In this document: positions 44,951 to 53,966 of the stretch, one piece after another
Numbering within the stretch: position 1 is the stretch's first letter
How the letters are laid out: the number at the start of each line of letters is the position of its first letter
From: Falsiroseomonas bella
GTDB taxonomy: Bacteria > Pseudomonadota > Alphaproteobacteria > Acetobacterales > Acetobacteraceae
DNA length: 64,000 nucleotides
NCBI RefSeq assembly: GCF_003173615.1
Contig: NZ_QGNA01000002.1
Span: forward strand, 868,001-932,000
Direction: 5' to 3'
The notes under the pieces: generated by a model
Database searches by the model: none
Told to the model about the DNA's origin: nothing
What the model saw: only the letters and a program-made list of their open reading frames with translations
Program-made: the position numbers and the translations under genes

Positions 44951-45715
44951 TCAGGTCAGGGCGAAGAGCCGCCCGGCGCCCGGAATGGCGTCCCTCACGC
45001 CCGCGCGCCGCAGCGCGTGCCAGTAGGTGACGGGGTTTGTCGCCAGCACCGGCTTGCCGAGCTCCGCCTCGGCCGCCAGCGCCACCGCGGCGAAGGGCAG
45101 GTTGGTGCCGACCTGCACAATCGCCTGCACGTCCGGCCTGTCGAGTTCCCGCACCGCCTCCCGCAGCCGGTCCTCGGTGACGCGCGCGATCGCCGCCGGC
45201 CCTGGCGCCCGCAGCCCGAGCACCCGCGGCACGGCGATCCCCGCCTCCTCGAGGAAGGCCACCGCCGCCGCGTCGCCCTTCGGGAAGAAGGGCGTCAGCA
45301 GTGCGATCCGGGTGATGCCGAGTGCCACCAGCGCGGCGAGCGTCGCATGGGTCGGCACCGTCACCGGGCAGCCGACCCGCGCCGCGGCCTGGGCCAGCAG
45401 CGCATCGCCCGCCGTTCCGCCGCCTGCAAAATTCTCGACCATCACGCCGATCGCCACATGGTCGGGCTGCGCCGGCGCCAGCGTATCCAGCGCATCCATC
45501 AGTCCCGCGACCATCGCCGCCCGCACCACCGCCGCATCGGCGTCGGAGGCAACGGCGCGGTCCGGGTTGGCGATGCGGGCCGTCGCGTTCACCACGCCGC
45601 GCGGGCGGAGATCCGCCATCTCGGCCTCGGTCGTGACATTGGTGGCGGGCACCACCACGCCCATCAGCAGGCGCTGGGCGAGGGTGGCGCGGGGGTTGAG
45701 CTGCGGGGCGTCCAT
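44951..45715 (-). CDS. Maleate isomerase / arylmalonate decarboxylase family protein
   Basis: A 254-residue Asp/Glu racemase superfamily protein. It reads GVVVPATNVTTEAEMADLRP near the start, VAIGVMVENFAGGG near residue 90, and VQVGTNLPFAAVALAAEAEL then KPVLATNPVTYWHALRRAG near the end, the layout of the maleate cis-trans isomerase group. The two catalytic cysteines of maleate isomerase are not at their usual places (THAT and VGTNL instead). It is divergent from another superfamily member. Confidence 0.8.
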   Translation of the reverse strand: MDAPQLNPRATLAQRLLMGVVVPATNVTTEAEMADLRPRGVVNATARIANPDRAVASDADAAVVRAAMVAGLMDALDTLAPAQPDHVAIGVMVENFAGGGTAGDALLAQAAARVGCPVTVPTHATLAALVALGITRIALLTPFFPKGDAAAVAFLEEAGIAVPRVLGLRAPGPAAIARVTEDRLREAVRELDRPDVQAIVQVGTNLPFAAVALAAEAELGKPVLATNPVTYWHALRRAGVRDAIPGAGRLFALT

Positions 45716-45808
45716 CGCCGCAGCCTGCCAGCCCGCGCCCCGCCCGGCCAGTTCCGGCACGGCCGGCGCTGCTCTATCCTCGGCGCCTGCCCGCCGAAGG
45801 ACGAGCCC

Positions 45809-46483
45809 ATGGCCGAGCGCATCCTCGTGGTGAACCCGAATTCCAGCCGCAGCTGCACGCAGGGCATCGAGGCCGCGCTCGCCGGCTTCGCCGCCCCCGG
45901 CCTGCCGCGCTTCGAGGTCACGCAGCTGGATGACGGCCCGCCGGCCGTGATCACCTGGCGCGACTGGTTTTCCGTCGCCGAGCCGCTCTGCCGCCTGGCG
46001 GAGCGCGAAAAGGCAGCAGCCTACGTTATCGCCTGCGTCTCCGACCCCGGCGTGGACGCGGTCCGCACCGTCACGCGCGCGCCGGTCTTCGGGCCGCTGC
46101 GCAGCGCCATCGCCGCCGCCATCGCGCGCGCCGACCGCTTCGGCATCATCGCCTTCGCCGAGCCCTCCATCCAACGGCAGCGCCGCGCCCTGGCCGCCAT
46201 GGGCGTGGAGGCGCGGGTCGCGGGCCACATCCCCATGAACCTCCCGATGGAGGTGCTGACCGACCCCGTCGCGCCCCGCGCCGCGCTCTGCGAGGTCGCC
46301 GGCCGGCTGGTCGCCCAGGGCGCCGAGGCGGTGGTGCTCGGTTGCGCCGGCATGGCCGGCCACCGCGCCGCGGTCGAAGCCGCCTGCGGCGTGCCGGTGA
46401 TCGAGCCCTGCCAGGCCGCGGCGGCGCTGGCGCTGCAGGCGGTGCTGGCGGCCCGCCCGTCGCTCGCGGCCGCCGCCGAATGA
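45809..46483 (+). CDS. Asp/Glu/hydantoin racemase family protein
   Basis: A 224-residue protein. It starts MAERILVVNPNSSRSCTQGI, the hallmark of hydantoin/allantoin racemases, and keeps both catalytic cysteines (AYVIACVSDPGVDAVR and VVLGCAGMAGH). It may racemise hydantoins, allantoin or a similar compound. It overlaps the next gene by 4 nt and is divergent from the isomerase-like gene across 93 nt. Confidence 0.87.
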   Translation: MAERILVVNPNSSRSCTQGIEAALAGFAAPGLPRFEVTQLDDGPPAVITWRDWFSVAEPLCRLAEREKAAAYVIACVSDPGVDAVRTVTRAPVFGPLRSAIAAAIARADRFGIIAFAEPSIQRQRRALAAMGVEARVAGHIPMNLPMEVLTDPVAPRAALCEVAGRLVAQGAEAVVLGCAGMAGHRAAVEAACGVPVIEPCQAAAALALQAVLAARPSLAAAAE

Positions 46484-46902
46484 GGCGCCTTCTCCCGGCG
46501 TTGCTGCTGCTTGCCGGCCCCGCGCTGGCGGTGCTGCCCGAGCCGGATGGCGATCCCGGCGTCGCCGCCGGGAGGCAGGCGATCGAGGTCGGCCGCTACG
46601 ATCTCGGCCTCGACCTGCTGCGCGATGCGCTCGCCCGCCTGCCGGGCGATCCCGACATCCTGGTCTACATCGCCTTCGCCGAGCGCCGCGCCGGCCGGCC
46701 CGAGGCGGCGATGGCCGCCTATGCCCAGGCGCTGGCGGCCGATCCCAACCACCCCGGCGCGCTCGCCTATCAGGGCGCGATGTTCTTGGAAGTCGGCCGC
46801 CGCACCGAGGCGGAAGCGAACCTCGCACGGCTGACGGCAAGCTGCGGCACCTGCCCGGAACGCGAGACCCTCGCGCGCGACCTGGCCCGCGCCGCGCATT
46901 AG
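46480..46902 (+). CDS. Exported TPR-repeat protein
   Basis: A 140-residue protein with a Sec signal (MRRLLPALLLLAGPALAVLP) and about two to three tetratricopeptide repeats (AIEVGRYDLGLDLLRDALA, then AFAERRAGRPEAAMAAYAQA, then GALAYQGAMFLEVGRRTEA). Two cysteines near the end (SCGTC) could form a disulphide. It is coupled by ATGA to the racemase gene, but a shared function is not evident. Confidence 0.82.
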   Translation: MRRLLPALLLLAGPALAVLPEPDGDPGVAAGRQAIEVGRYDLGLDLLRDALARLPGDPDILVYIAFAERRAGRPEAAMAAYAQALAADPNHPGALAYQGAMFLEVGRRTEAEANLARLTASCGTCPERETLARDLARAAH

Positions 46903-46903
46903 G

Positions 46904-46970
46904 CGAGGCTTCGCCTCGGCGGGCCGATTCAGACCTTCGGCGCTCCCACCCCTTCGGTCATCGGGCCGCC
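46904..46970. terminator. Bidirectional terminator region between convergent genes
   Basis: CGAGGC-TTC-GCCTCG at 46904-46918 directly follows the TPR gene. A second imperfect inverted repeat, GGCGGGCCGAT (46918-46928) with ATCGGGCCGCC (46960-46970), one mismatch, spans the rest up to the stop of the opposite gene. Confidence 0.5.
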
Positions 46971-48064
46971 TAGCCCTTCCGCGCCAGCGCCGCGATGGCC
47001 AGCGCGTGGTCCGGCCCGCAGCGGCGGCCCAGGGCGCGCGCGGCCTCGATGAATTCCGGGTCCTCCTCCAGCGGCGCGAAGGCGCTGGACGCGCCGGGCA
47101 TCGCCCAGCCGAAGGACAGCATCACGCCATCCAGCCGCAGCGGCGTGAGCCCGACCGCCCGCAGCATCCCCGTCAGCTCCTGCACCGACACACCCCCGGC
47201 CGGCACCGGCTGGCCCAGCCGGCGCAGCGCGCGCAGCGGCAGGCTGTCCTTGTTCGCCACCGTCAGCATCAGCCGCCCGCCGCGGGCGAGCACCCGCGCC
47301 GCCTCGGCCAGCGCCGCGGGCAGGTCAGCCAGCGCATCGGCGCTGTCGAGCATCACCGCGAGATCGAAGCTCGCCTCCGCGAAGCCGAGCCGCGCCGCAT
47401 CCATCCGCACAAAGTCGAGACCAGGCCGCGCGCCATGCCGCGCCCGCGCCCGCGCCAGCGCATCTTCCGCAACGTCCACCCCGACCAGCCGGGCCGCGCC
47501 CGTCAGCAGCTCAACGAGCCGGCCCGCCCCGCAGCCGATGTCGAGCACCGAAAGCCCCTCGGCCGTCCCGAGGTGATCGGCGACGAGCCGGTCCAGCTCC
47601 TCCCGATACGCGCGCTCCCGCGCCGTGCCCGGCGCCGGCCCCAAGCCGAGCCAGGGCCGCTGCACCGCCGGGGCCACCGGCGCCGGCGCGCGGCCGCCGC
47701 GCCCGGGCGCCAGTTGCGCGAGCGTCGCGCGCAGGGCGCGCACATGGTCGCTCTCGCCCAGGTCCGGCAGGTCGGCCGGGGGCGATGTTGCGAAGATGAC
47801 GAAGACCTCGTTGCCGAAGACCGGCACCGCATCCTCCGGCAGCGCCGAGAGGAAGGCGGCAGGCACGCGGTCCAGCTCGCCCTTGTGCACCACCACCCAG
47901 TCGAAGGCGCGCGGCCGCTCGGCGCGCAGATGCGCGAAGCGCATCGTGCGCGGGACGGCGAAGCGGAAGGGATCGGGCGCCACCAGCCGATGCGCCGGCC
48001 TCAGCCGCGCGCGGAGGAAGGCGGCGGCCTCGGCCCAGGGCCGGTCGTCATGCGGGAAGGACAT
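46970..48064 (-). CDS. Class I SAM-dependent methyltransferase with N-terminal extension
   Basis: A 364-residue protein. Residues about 165-270 form the methyltransferase domain: VLDIGCGAGRLVELL is motif I, VGVDVAEDALARARARHG follows, and FDLAVMLDSADALADLPAAL is motif II. The first 150 residues are a separate domain (RAFDWVVVHKGELDRVPAAF, then PVFGNEVFVIFA). The target is unknown. Confidence 0.82.
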   Translation of the reverse strand: MSFPHDDRPWAEAAAFLRARLRPAHRLVAPDPFRFAVPRTMRFAHLRAERPRAFDWVVVHKGELDRVPAAFLSALPEDAVPVFGNEVFVIFATSPPADLPDLGESDHVRALRATLAQLAPGRGGRAPAPVAPAVQRPWLGLGPAPGTARERAYREELDRLVADHLGTAEGLSVLDIGCGAGRLVELLTGAARLVGVDVAEDALARARARHGARPGLDFVRMDAARLGFAEASFDLAVMLDSADALADLPAALAEAARVLARGGRLMLTVANKDSLPLRALRRLGQPVPAGGVSVQELTGMLRAVGLTPLRLDGVMLSFGWAMPGASSAFAPLEEDPEFIEAARALGRRCGPDHALAIAALARKG

Positions 48065-48095
48065 CGCCGGAGTCTCGCGTCGCCGGTGCGGCGGA

Positions 48096-48821
48096 TCAAG
48101 CCGGGCAGCCGAGCCTGTCCGCCAGCTCCATCAGGTTCCCCGCCACCACGTCCCAGTCCTCCTCCGCCGTTAGGTTCGTGGTCTGCGCCGGCCCGTGCTC
48201 GGTCGCGCGCAGCACGAAGCCGGTGGCGAAGCCGACCTTGCGCGCCGCCGCCAGGTCGTCGTTGTGCGCGGCGACCAGCATGCAGGCCTCGGGCGGCAGG
48301 CCGAGGATCTCGGCCGTGTTGAGATAGGCCTTCGGATCGCGCTTATAGGCCCGCGCGACCTCCGCGCCGAGGATCGCGTCCCAGGGCAGGCCAGCACGCT
48401 TGGCCATGTTCAGCAGCAGCGCGATGTTGCCGTTCGACAGCGGCGCGATGATGTACTTTTTCTTCAGCCGCGTGAGGCCCGGGATGGAATCCGGCCACGG
48501 GTCCAGGCGGTGCCAGGCGCGGTTCAGATGGTCCAGTTCCGCTTCCGGGATACGCGCCGGATCGGCGCCGAGGTCGCGCAGCACGCCCTCGAGGTTCTCC
48601 CGGTGCAGCACGTCGAGCCGGGTGAAGGGACGGCGACCGTCGATCACCTCCTTCATCGCGGGCCGGTAGCGCTTGCGCCAGGCATCGGCGAAGCCATGCG
48701 CATCCGCCTTGACGCCATGCTTCGCCAGGAAGGGCGCGACGTCCCGCGCGATGCCGTTGCGCCAGTCCACCACCGTGCCGAAGGTGTCGAACAGCAGCGC
48801 CTGAACCTGGTCGAGAGCCAT
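48096..48821 (-). CDS. Haloacid dehalogenase type II
   Basis: A 241-residue HAD-fold protein. The nucleophile is in LLFDTFGTVVDWR, the second motif is PLSNGNIALL, the Lys/Asp set is YKRDPKAYLNT and the last acidic motif is VAAHNDDLAAAR. This matches (S)-2-haloacid dehalogenases, which form 2-hydroxyacids. Its start shares one base with the stop of the lyase gene upstream, so they are coupled. Confidence 0.86.
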   Translation of the reverse strand: MALDQVQALLFDTFGTVVDWRNGIARDVAPFLAKHGVKADAHGFADAWRKRYRPAMKEVIDGRRPFTRLDVLHRENLEGVLRDLGADPARIPEAELDHLNRAWHRLDPWPDSIPGLTRLKKKYIIAPLSNGNIALLLNMAKRAGLPWDAILGAEVARAYKRDPKAYLNTAEILGLPPEACMLVAAHNDDLAAARKVGFATGFVLRATEHGPAQTTNLTAEEDWDVVAGNLMELADRLGCPA

Positions 48822-49720
48822 CACTCGGCCGCCTTCCGCGGGGGCAGGTTGCCCGCGATCTCGGCCCATTTCCGGTCGAACTCCCAGACCTCCGGGAAGC
48901 CCATCAGCTCGCACATCCGCCCGAAACCGTAGGAGGCGTCGGCCGGCAGGTTGTTGGAATGCCCGTCCTTCTTGAGCTGCGCATAGGCGCGCTCGAGCGC
49001 CGCCGCCACGGTCAGGAAACCGACGGCCGGGTAGATCGCGATGCGGTAGCCGTATTTGTGCAGCGTCTCGGCCGGCAGGATCGGCGTGCGCCCGCCTTCC
49101 ACCATGTTGGCAAACAGCGGCTTCCTGATCTGCTTCCCCACCTCGGCCATCTCGGCCTCGGTCTCCGGGCTTTCGATGAAGATCACGTCGGCACCGGCCT
49201 CGGCGTAGATCTTCCCGCGCCGGATCGCCTCCTCCAGCCCCAGCGAGGTGCGCGCATCGGTGCGCGCGATGATGAGGAAGTCGGGCGACTTCCGCGTCTC
49301 GACGGCGACGCGGATCTTCAGCGCCATCTCCTCGGCCGGGATGACGCGGCGGCCCGGCGTGTGGCCGCACTTCTTCGGCATCTCCTGGTCTTCGAGCTGG
49401 ATCGCCGTGACGCCCGCGGCCTCGTAGCCCGCGACGGTGTGGCGCACGTTCAGCAGCCCGCCATAGCCCGTGTCCGCATCCGCGATCAGCGGCGTGCGGC
49501 AGCCGCGCGCGATGGTGCCCATGCGGGAGACCATGTCGGTGTAGGTGGCAATCCCCGCATCCGCGACGCCGAGATGGGATGCCGTCACGCCGAAGCCGGT
49601 GGCGTAGAGCGCTCGAAAGCCCATGCCGTCCGCGACCTTCGCGGAAATCATGTCGAACACGCCGGGGGCCAGGATGAACTCGTTGGCCTCAAGGGCCTGG
49701 CGAAGGGAGGGATCGGCCAT
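48821..49720 (-). CDS. Isocitrate lyase / PEP mutase superfamily protein
   Basis: A 299-residue TIM-barrel lyase. IADADTGYGGLLNV holds the metal-binding Asp pair and MPKKCGHTPGRRV the catalytic KKCGH loop, as in 2-methylisocitrate lyase and oxaloacetate decarboxylase-type members. FDMISAKVADGMGFRALYAT is typical near the N-terminus. The ATG at 49720 has a GGAG site. The pair with a haloacid dehalogenase suggests breakdown of a substituted 2-hydroxyacid, but that is inference. Confidence 0.88.
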   Translation of the reverse strand: MADPSLRQALEANEFILAPGVFDMISAKVADGMGFRALYATGFGVTASHLGVADAGIATYTDMVSRMGTIARGCRTPLIADADTGYGGLLNVRHTVAGYEAAGVTAIQLEDQEMPKKCGHTPGRRVIPAEEMALKIRVAVETRKSPDFLIIARTDARTSLGLEEAIRRGKIYAEAGADVIFIESPETEAEMAEVGKQIRKPLFANMVEGGRTPILPAETLHKYGYRIAIYPAVGFLTVAAALERAYAQLKKDGHSNNLPADASYGFGRMCELMGFPEVWEFDRKWAEIAGNLPPRKAAE

Positions 49721-49782
49721 GTCGTGCTCCTGGTTCCTCGTTTGGCGCGCAGGGAGCATGTTGGCGCGCGGAGGGCAAGGCG

Positions 49783-50535
49783 ATGACCAAGCGACGCGTG
49801 ATGCTGGTGACCGGCGCGGGGAAGGGGATCGGCGCCGCCGTCGCGCGCCTGGCTGCGGAACGCGGCCATGACCTGGTGCTGACATGGGGCAGCGATCGCG
49901 CAGCCGCGGAGGCCACGGCGGAGGCCTGCCGCGCGGCCGGCGCCGCGGTGGAACTCGTGCAGGCCGACGCCGCCGACCCGCATGCCACGACCGCCGCCTT
50001 CGCCGCCGGCGACGCCCGCTTCGGCCGGCTCGACGCCTTCGTCGGCAATGCCGGCACCACCGGCCCGGCCTCCTCCTTCCTCGACTCGACCGACGCCACC
50101 TGGCGCCGTGTCTTCGAGGTGAACGTCCTCGGCCTCGCCTCCGCCTGCCGGCAGGCGGCGCGGCGCATGGCGACCTCGCGCGGCGGCACCGGGGGCGGGA
50201 TCGTCATCATCGGCTCCCGCGCGCCAGCCTTCGGCTCGCCCTTCGAATTCGTCCACTACGCCGCCTCCAAGGGCGCGGTGGACCCGATGGTGCGCGGCCT
50301 CGCCAAGGAGCTGGTGGGCGAGGGCATCCGCGTGAACGCCGTCGCCCCGGGCATGATCGACACCGCAATCCACGCCTCGGCCGGCGTGCCGGAACGGGTC
50401 GCACGCATCGTGCCGACCGTGCCGATGCAGCGCCTGGGCACGCCCGAGGAAGTGGCGGAGGCGGTGCTGTGGCTGCTCTCCGACGCCGCCTCCTACATCA
50501 CCGGCGCGGTGCTGGACGTCTCCGGCGGTCGTTAG
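49783..50535 (+). CDS. Short-chain dehydrogenase/reductase (FabG-like)
   Basis: A 250-residue classical SDR. TGAGKGIGAAVARLAAERG is the cofactor site, VGNAGTTGPASSFLDS follows, and the catalytic Tyr and Lys lie in HYAASKGAVDPM. The C-terminus ends ITGAVLDVSGGR, the usual FabG-type end. It is divergent from the lyase gene, 62 nt apart. Confidence 0.9.
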   Translation: MTKRRVMLVTGAGKGIGAAVARLAAERGHDLVLTWGSDRAAAEATAEACRAAGAAVELVQADAADPHATTAAFAAGDARFGRLDAFVGNAGTTGPASSFLDSTDATWRRVFEVNVLGLASACRQAARRMATSRGGTGGGIVIIGSRAPAFGSPFEFVHYAASKGAVDPMVRGLAKELVGEGIRVNAVAPGMIDTAIHASAGVPERVARIVPTVPMQRLGTPEEVAEAVLWLLSDAASYITGAVLDVSGGR

Positions 50536-50619
50536 GCTTCTCTTCAGGAACGTCCCGCTTTCCGCGATGACGGCCAGTTCAACTTGGCAAGCCGTGGCGG
50601 CCGATTGTATCTCGGCCTC

Positions 50620-52113
50620 ATGGAAACGGCCCGTCGCCCCCTGTTCGCCGCCGCGCTCGGCCTCGTCGCCGGGCCGCTCGCAACCCGGCCCGCCTCCGCC
50701 GCGCTCGCCGCCGACCGCGCCGCCGCGATCCGGCTGGTGGAGCGGCTGCGGGCGCTGGGGGAGGACGGGCTCGACCCGGCCCACTACGCCATCCCCGATC
50801 CGGCCATGGCCGCCTCCGATCCCGCCGGCTGGAACACCGCGCTGCAGCGGTCCGCGACGCTCGCCCTGCAGGACCTGCTGACCGGGCGCGTGCGGGAGCT
50901 GCGCGGCCGCCCCGACCTGCTGCGCGACGCCGCCGCCGTCGGCGTGGAGACCTGGCAGGCCGAGCTCGCCGCCGCGGCCGAGCCCGCCGCCGTGATCTCC
51001 CGCGCCGCGCTCCGCCCGCCGGAAGCCGCGGCGCTGAAGGCCGCGCTCGCCCATGCGCGGGCGCTCGCGGCTCGCGGCTGGCCGGAGGTGCCGGGCCAGG
51101 CGACGATCGAACCCGGCATGGTGGACCCGGTGCGCGTGCCCGCGCTCCGCGCTCGTCTGGCGGCGGAGGACCCGGTGCTCGCCGCGGCGCCCGATGGCGG
51201 CGCGGCCTATGACCGCGCGCTCGAGGATGCGGTGCGCCGCTGGCAGGCGGCCAACGGGCTGGAGGTGGATGGCCGGGTCGGGCGCATCTCGCTCGGCCTG
51301 CTGAACCAGCCGCCGGAGGCGCGGGTGGACCAGCTCCGCGTCGCGCTCGACATGCGCCGCGCCGCCGCGCCCACGCCCGCCGAGCGCCGCATCGAGGTCA
51401 ACGTCCCCGACTACCACCTCTCCGTGCTCGAGGACGGGCGGGAGATCCTCGGCATGGCGGTGATCGTCGGCAGCCGCGCCCGGCAGACGCCGATGCTGCG
51501 CGTGCGCATGACGGCGGTGCAGTTCAACCCGCCCTGGGGCGTGCCGGAGCGCAATGCGCGGGAGGATTTGCTGCCGCGCTTCCGCCGCGACCCGCAGGCG
51601 ATGATGGAGCGCGGCTTCCGCCTGTTCCAGGTGGTCGGCGGCGAGCGGGTGGAGGTGGACCCCCGCGAGGTGGACTGGTCCGCGATGAACCGGAACAACT
51701 TCCCCTATTTCGTCCGCCAGGACGCGGGCGACGCGAACGCCCTCGGCCGCATCAAGTTCATCATGCCGAATGGCGACGACATCTTCATGCACGACACGCC
51801 GGACCGGCACCTGTTCCGCCGCCCCGACCGCGCCTTCTCCTCCGGTTGCGTCCGGCTGGAGCGGCCGATGGAGTTCCTCTCCGTCGTGCTGCAGGGCACG
51901 CCCGGCTGGGACGTGTCGCGCGGCGAGCGCGCGATCGCCAGCCGCACGACCAGCGTGGTGACGCTGCGCAACAGCCTGCCCGTGCTGCTGCGCTACCGGA
52001 CGGTGATCGTGGAGGGCGGGCGCGTGCGCATCCGGCCCGACGTCTATGGCCTCGATGCCGCCTATGCGCGCGCGCTGGACGCAGGGGCGCGCGCCCAGGT
52101 GGCGCGGCTCTGA
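50620..52113 (+). CDS. L,D-transpeptidase (YcbB/LdtD type) with peptidoglycan-binding domain
   Basis: A 497-residue exported enzyme that makes 3-3 cross-links in peptidoglycan. The signal segment is RPLFAAALGLVAGPLATRPA. Residues about 190-230 hold a peptidoglycan-binding repeat (ALEDAVRRWQAANGLEVDGR). The catalytic YkuD domain has DIFMHDTPDRHLF (His) and FSSGCVRLERP (nucleophile Cys). I chose the ATG at 50620 rather than an upstream TTG at 50584. It shares a base with the next gene's start. Confidence 0.92.
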   Translation: METARRPLFAAALGLVAGPLATRPASAALAADRAAAIRLVERLRALGEDGLDPAHYAIPDPAMAASDPAGWNTALQRSATLALQDLLTGRVRELRGRPDLLRDAAAVGVETWQAELAAAAEPAAVISRAALRPPEAAALKAALAHARALAARGWPEVPGQATIEPGMVDPVRVPALRARLAAEDPVLAAAPDGGAAYDRALEDAVRRWQAANGLEVDGRVGRISLGLLNQPPEARVDQLRVALDMRRAAAPTPAERRIEVNVPDYHLSVLEDGREILGMAVIVGSRARQTPMLRVRMTAVQFNPPWGVPERNAREDLLPRFRRDPQAMMERGFRLFQVVGGERVEVDPREVDWSAMNRNNFPYFVRQDAGDANALGRIKFIMPNGDDIFMHDTPDRHLFRRPDRAFSSGCVRLERPMEFLSVVLQGTPGWDVSRGERAIASRTTSVVTLRNSLPVLLRYRTVIVEGGRVRIRPDVYGLDAAYARALDAGARAQVARL

Positions 52114-52691
52114 TGGCCGGCCTCTTCGCGCATGGCGCGCTCTGCCCCTGCTGTGGCGCGGAGCAGGTCCTGCCGCGGCGCGGCTTCCTCGCGGCCGCGG
52201 TCGGCCTGACTGCCGCCGCGGTCGTTCCGCCGGCGCTGGCCCAGGCCTCCACGCGGTCGCTCCGCGTGCGGCGCAACTTCACCGAGGACAGCTTCGACGG
52301 CGTTTATTGGCGGGACGGCCATTACGACCGCGAGGCGCTGCGCAAGCTCGACTTCGTGTTCCGCGACCTCTCGGCCGCCGAGACCACGCCGATGGATCCG
52401 CGGCTGTTCGACGTGATGGCGACCGTGGCGCAGGCGGTGGACAGCGACGAGCCCTTCGAGGTGATCAGCGGCTACCGCACGCCGGAGACGAATGCCCGCA
52501 ATGCCGGGCGCAGCCGCCGCGTCTCCACCGTGTCGCTGCACATGTCCGGCATGGCCGCGGATTGCCGCCTGCCGGGAAGGCAGAGCCTGCAGGTGGCGCG
52601 GCGCGCGGCCGACCTGCAGCTCGGCGGCGTCGGCCTCTATCGCCGCGACGGCTTCTTCCACCTCGATTGCGGCCCGGTGAGGCGCTGGTGA
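52113..52691 (+). CDS. YcbK-like (DUF882) peptidase, Tat-exported
   Basis: A 192-residue M15-type murein peptidase. RRGFLAAAVGLTAAAVVPPA is a Tat-type signal region, preceded by a cytoplasmic CPCCG segment. Zinc ligands are in LHMSGMAADCRL and FFHLDCGPV, and VISGYRTPETNARN is the family motif. The ycbB/ycbK order is the same as in E. coli, and the genes overlap (TGATG), so both probably act together on the cell wall. Confidence 0.9.
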   Translation: MAGLFAHGALCPCCGAEQVLPRRGFLAAAVGLTAAAVVPPALAQASTRSLRVRRNFTEDSFDGVYWRDGHYDREALRKLDFVFRDLSAAETTPMDPRLFDVMATVAQAVDSDEPFEVISGYRTPETNARNAGRSRRVSTVSLHMSGMAADCRLPGRQSLQVARRAADLQLGGVGLYRRDGFFHLDCGPVRRW

Positions 52692-52721
52692 TTCGTTTGG
52701 GCGATCCTGCCCGCGAAGCAC

Positions 52722-52763
52722 TCTACCCCCACAGGGGGGAGAGGGCTGGGTGAGGGGGGCGCG
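52722..52763 (-). repeat. Dispersed palindromic element, short copy A5
   Basis: CTACCCCCACAGGGGGGAGA followed by GGGCTGGGTGAGGGGGG. Read on the minus strand it matches the short form at 60139-60208 (CCCCCCTCACCC then CCCTCTCCCC). Located in the 101-nt gap between convergent genes. Confidence 0.6.
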
Positions 52764-52792
52764 CCGATCGGGCATCCCGCTTCGGCGTCCCG

Positions 52793-53935
52793 CTACCCCC
52801 TGCTGAACGCCCGCCACGCCAGCACGGCCCCGACCGCCGCGAGCATCGCGCCCGCAACCCCCGTCCAGGCCAGCCCCGCCGCGGCGATCACCGCCCCGCC
52901 ATAGGCCGCGCCCACGCCCTGGCCCCCCAGCGCCACAGCGCCGCTCAGCGCCAGCGCGACGGCGCGATCCTCCGGCGCCAGGCCGATCAGCCGCGTCTGG
53001 TTGATCGGCGCCAGCGCGAACAGGGCGGTGGAGCCGGCGAAGACGCATGTCGCGAGCGGGATCGCGTGCCAGAAGGCTGGCTCGAAGCCGAGCAGCGCCG
53101 AATATCCCAGCAGCGCCGCGGCCAGCAGCAGCATCAGCGCCGTCGGCACCACCGGCCCGCCCGTCGCCGCGGCGCGGCCGCCGATCACGATGCCGGCGAT
53201 GCTGCCGATGCCCACGAAGGCCTGGATCGCGCCGATCCCCGCGCCGCTGATGCCCGTGGTCGCGGTGACGATCGGGCCGAGATAGGCGGCGATGCAGAAC
53301 AGCCCGGCGAAGGAGAGCAGGCTGGTGCCCAGCACCAGCAGGATCTCCTGCCGCATCACCCGCCGCACCGAGCCCGCGCCGCCGCGATCGGTGGAGGGCA
53401 GGGGCGGCAGGCCGAACTGCACCGCAACGGCGGCGACCAGGGCGATGACGCCGCCGAAGACGAAGCAGGCGCGCCAGCCGAACCACCCGCCGATCGCGGT
53501 GCCGAGCGGGATGCCGAAGGAGAAGGCGACGGTCAGCCCCGACAGCACCAGCGCCATCGCCTTCGCCCGCTGCTGCGGCGGCGCGATCATGGAGGCCGCG
53601 ACGCCCGGCAGCACCAGCGTCACCGCCGCGCCGGCGGCGACGCGCAGCAGCAGCGCGCTGGTGAAGTCCGGCGCGAAGGCCGTGGCCAGGTTCAGCAGCC
53701 CGACCAGCACCAACCCGATCACGAGCAGCAGGCGCCGGTCCACCCGCGCCGTCAGCGCCGCGGCGGGCGCCCCGGCCAGCGCATAGGTGACGGCATAGGC
53801 CGCCGCGAGCTGCCCCGCGGTCGCCAGTGACACGCCGAGATCGGCCGCCAGCGGCGCGAGCATTCCGGTGAAGGCATAGGCGCCGGTCGCCGAGGCGAAT
53901 TGCGCGCCGGCGAGCAGCCAGATGCGACGATCCAT
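52793..53935 (-). CDS. MFS transporter (AraJ/Cmx-type exporter)
   Basis: A 380-residue major facilitator with about 12 membrane helices. MDRRIWLLAGAQFASATGAY is the first helix, PAAALTARVDRRLLLVIGLV the conserved loop 2-3, and SGLTVAFSFGIPLGTAIGGW the motif after helix 5 typical of the DHA1 drug/sugar efflux group. ATG at 53935 gives the standard length. Substrate unknown. Confidence 0.9.
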   Translation of the reverse strand: MDRRIWLLAGAQFASATGAYAFTGMLAPLAADLGVSLATAGQLAAAYAVTYALAGAPAAALTARVDRRLLLVIGLVLVGLLNLATAFAPDFTSALLLRVAAGAAVTLVLPGVAASMIAPPQQRAKAMALVLSGLTVAFSFGIPLGTAIGGWFGWRACFVFGGVIALVAAVAVQFGLPPLPSTDRGGAGSVRRVMRQEILLVLGTSLLSFAGLFCIAAYLGPIVTATTGISGAGIGAIQAFVGIGSIAGIVIGGRAAATGGPVVPTALMLLLAAALLGYSALLGFEPAFWHAIPLATCVFAGSTALFALAPINQTRLIGLAPEDRAVALALSGAVALGGQGVGAAYGGAVIAAAGLAWTGVAGAMLAAVGAVLAWRAFSRG

Positions 53936-53966
53936 GCGCCCCGATATGCCGCCGGGGCGCCTGCTG

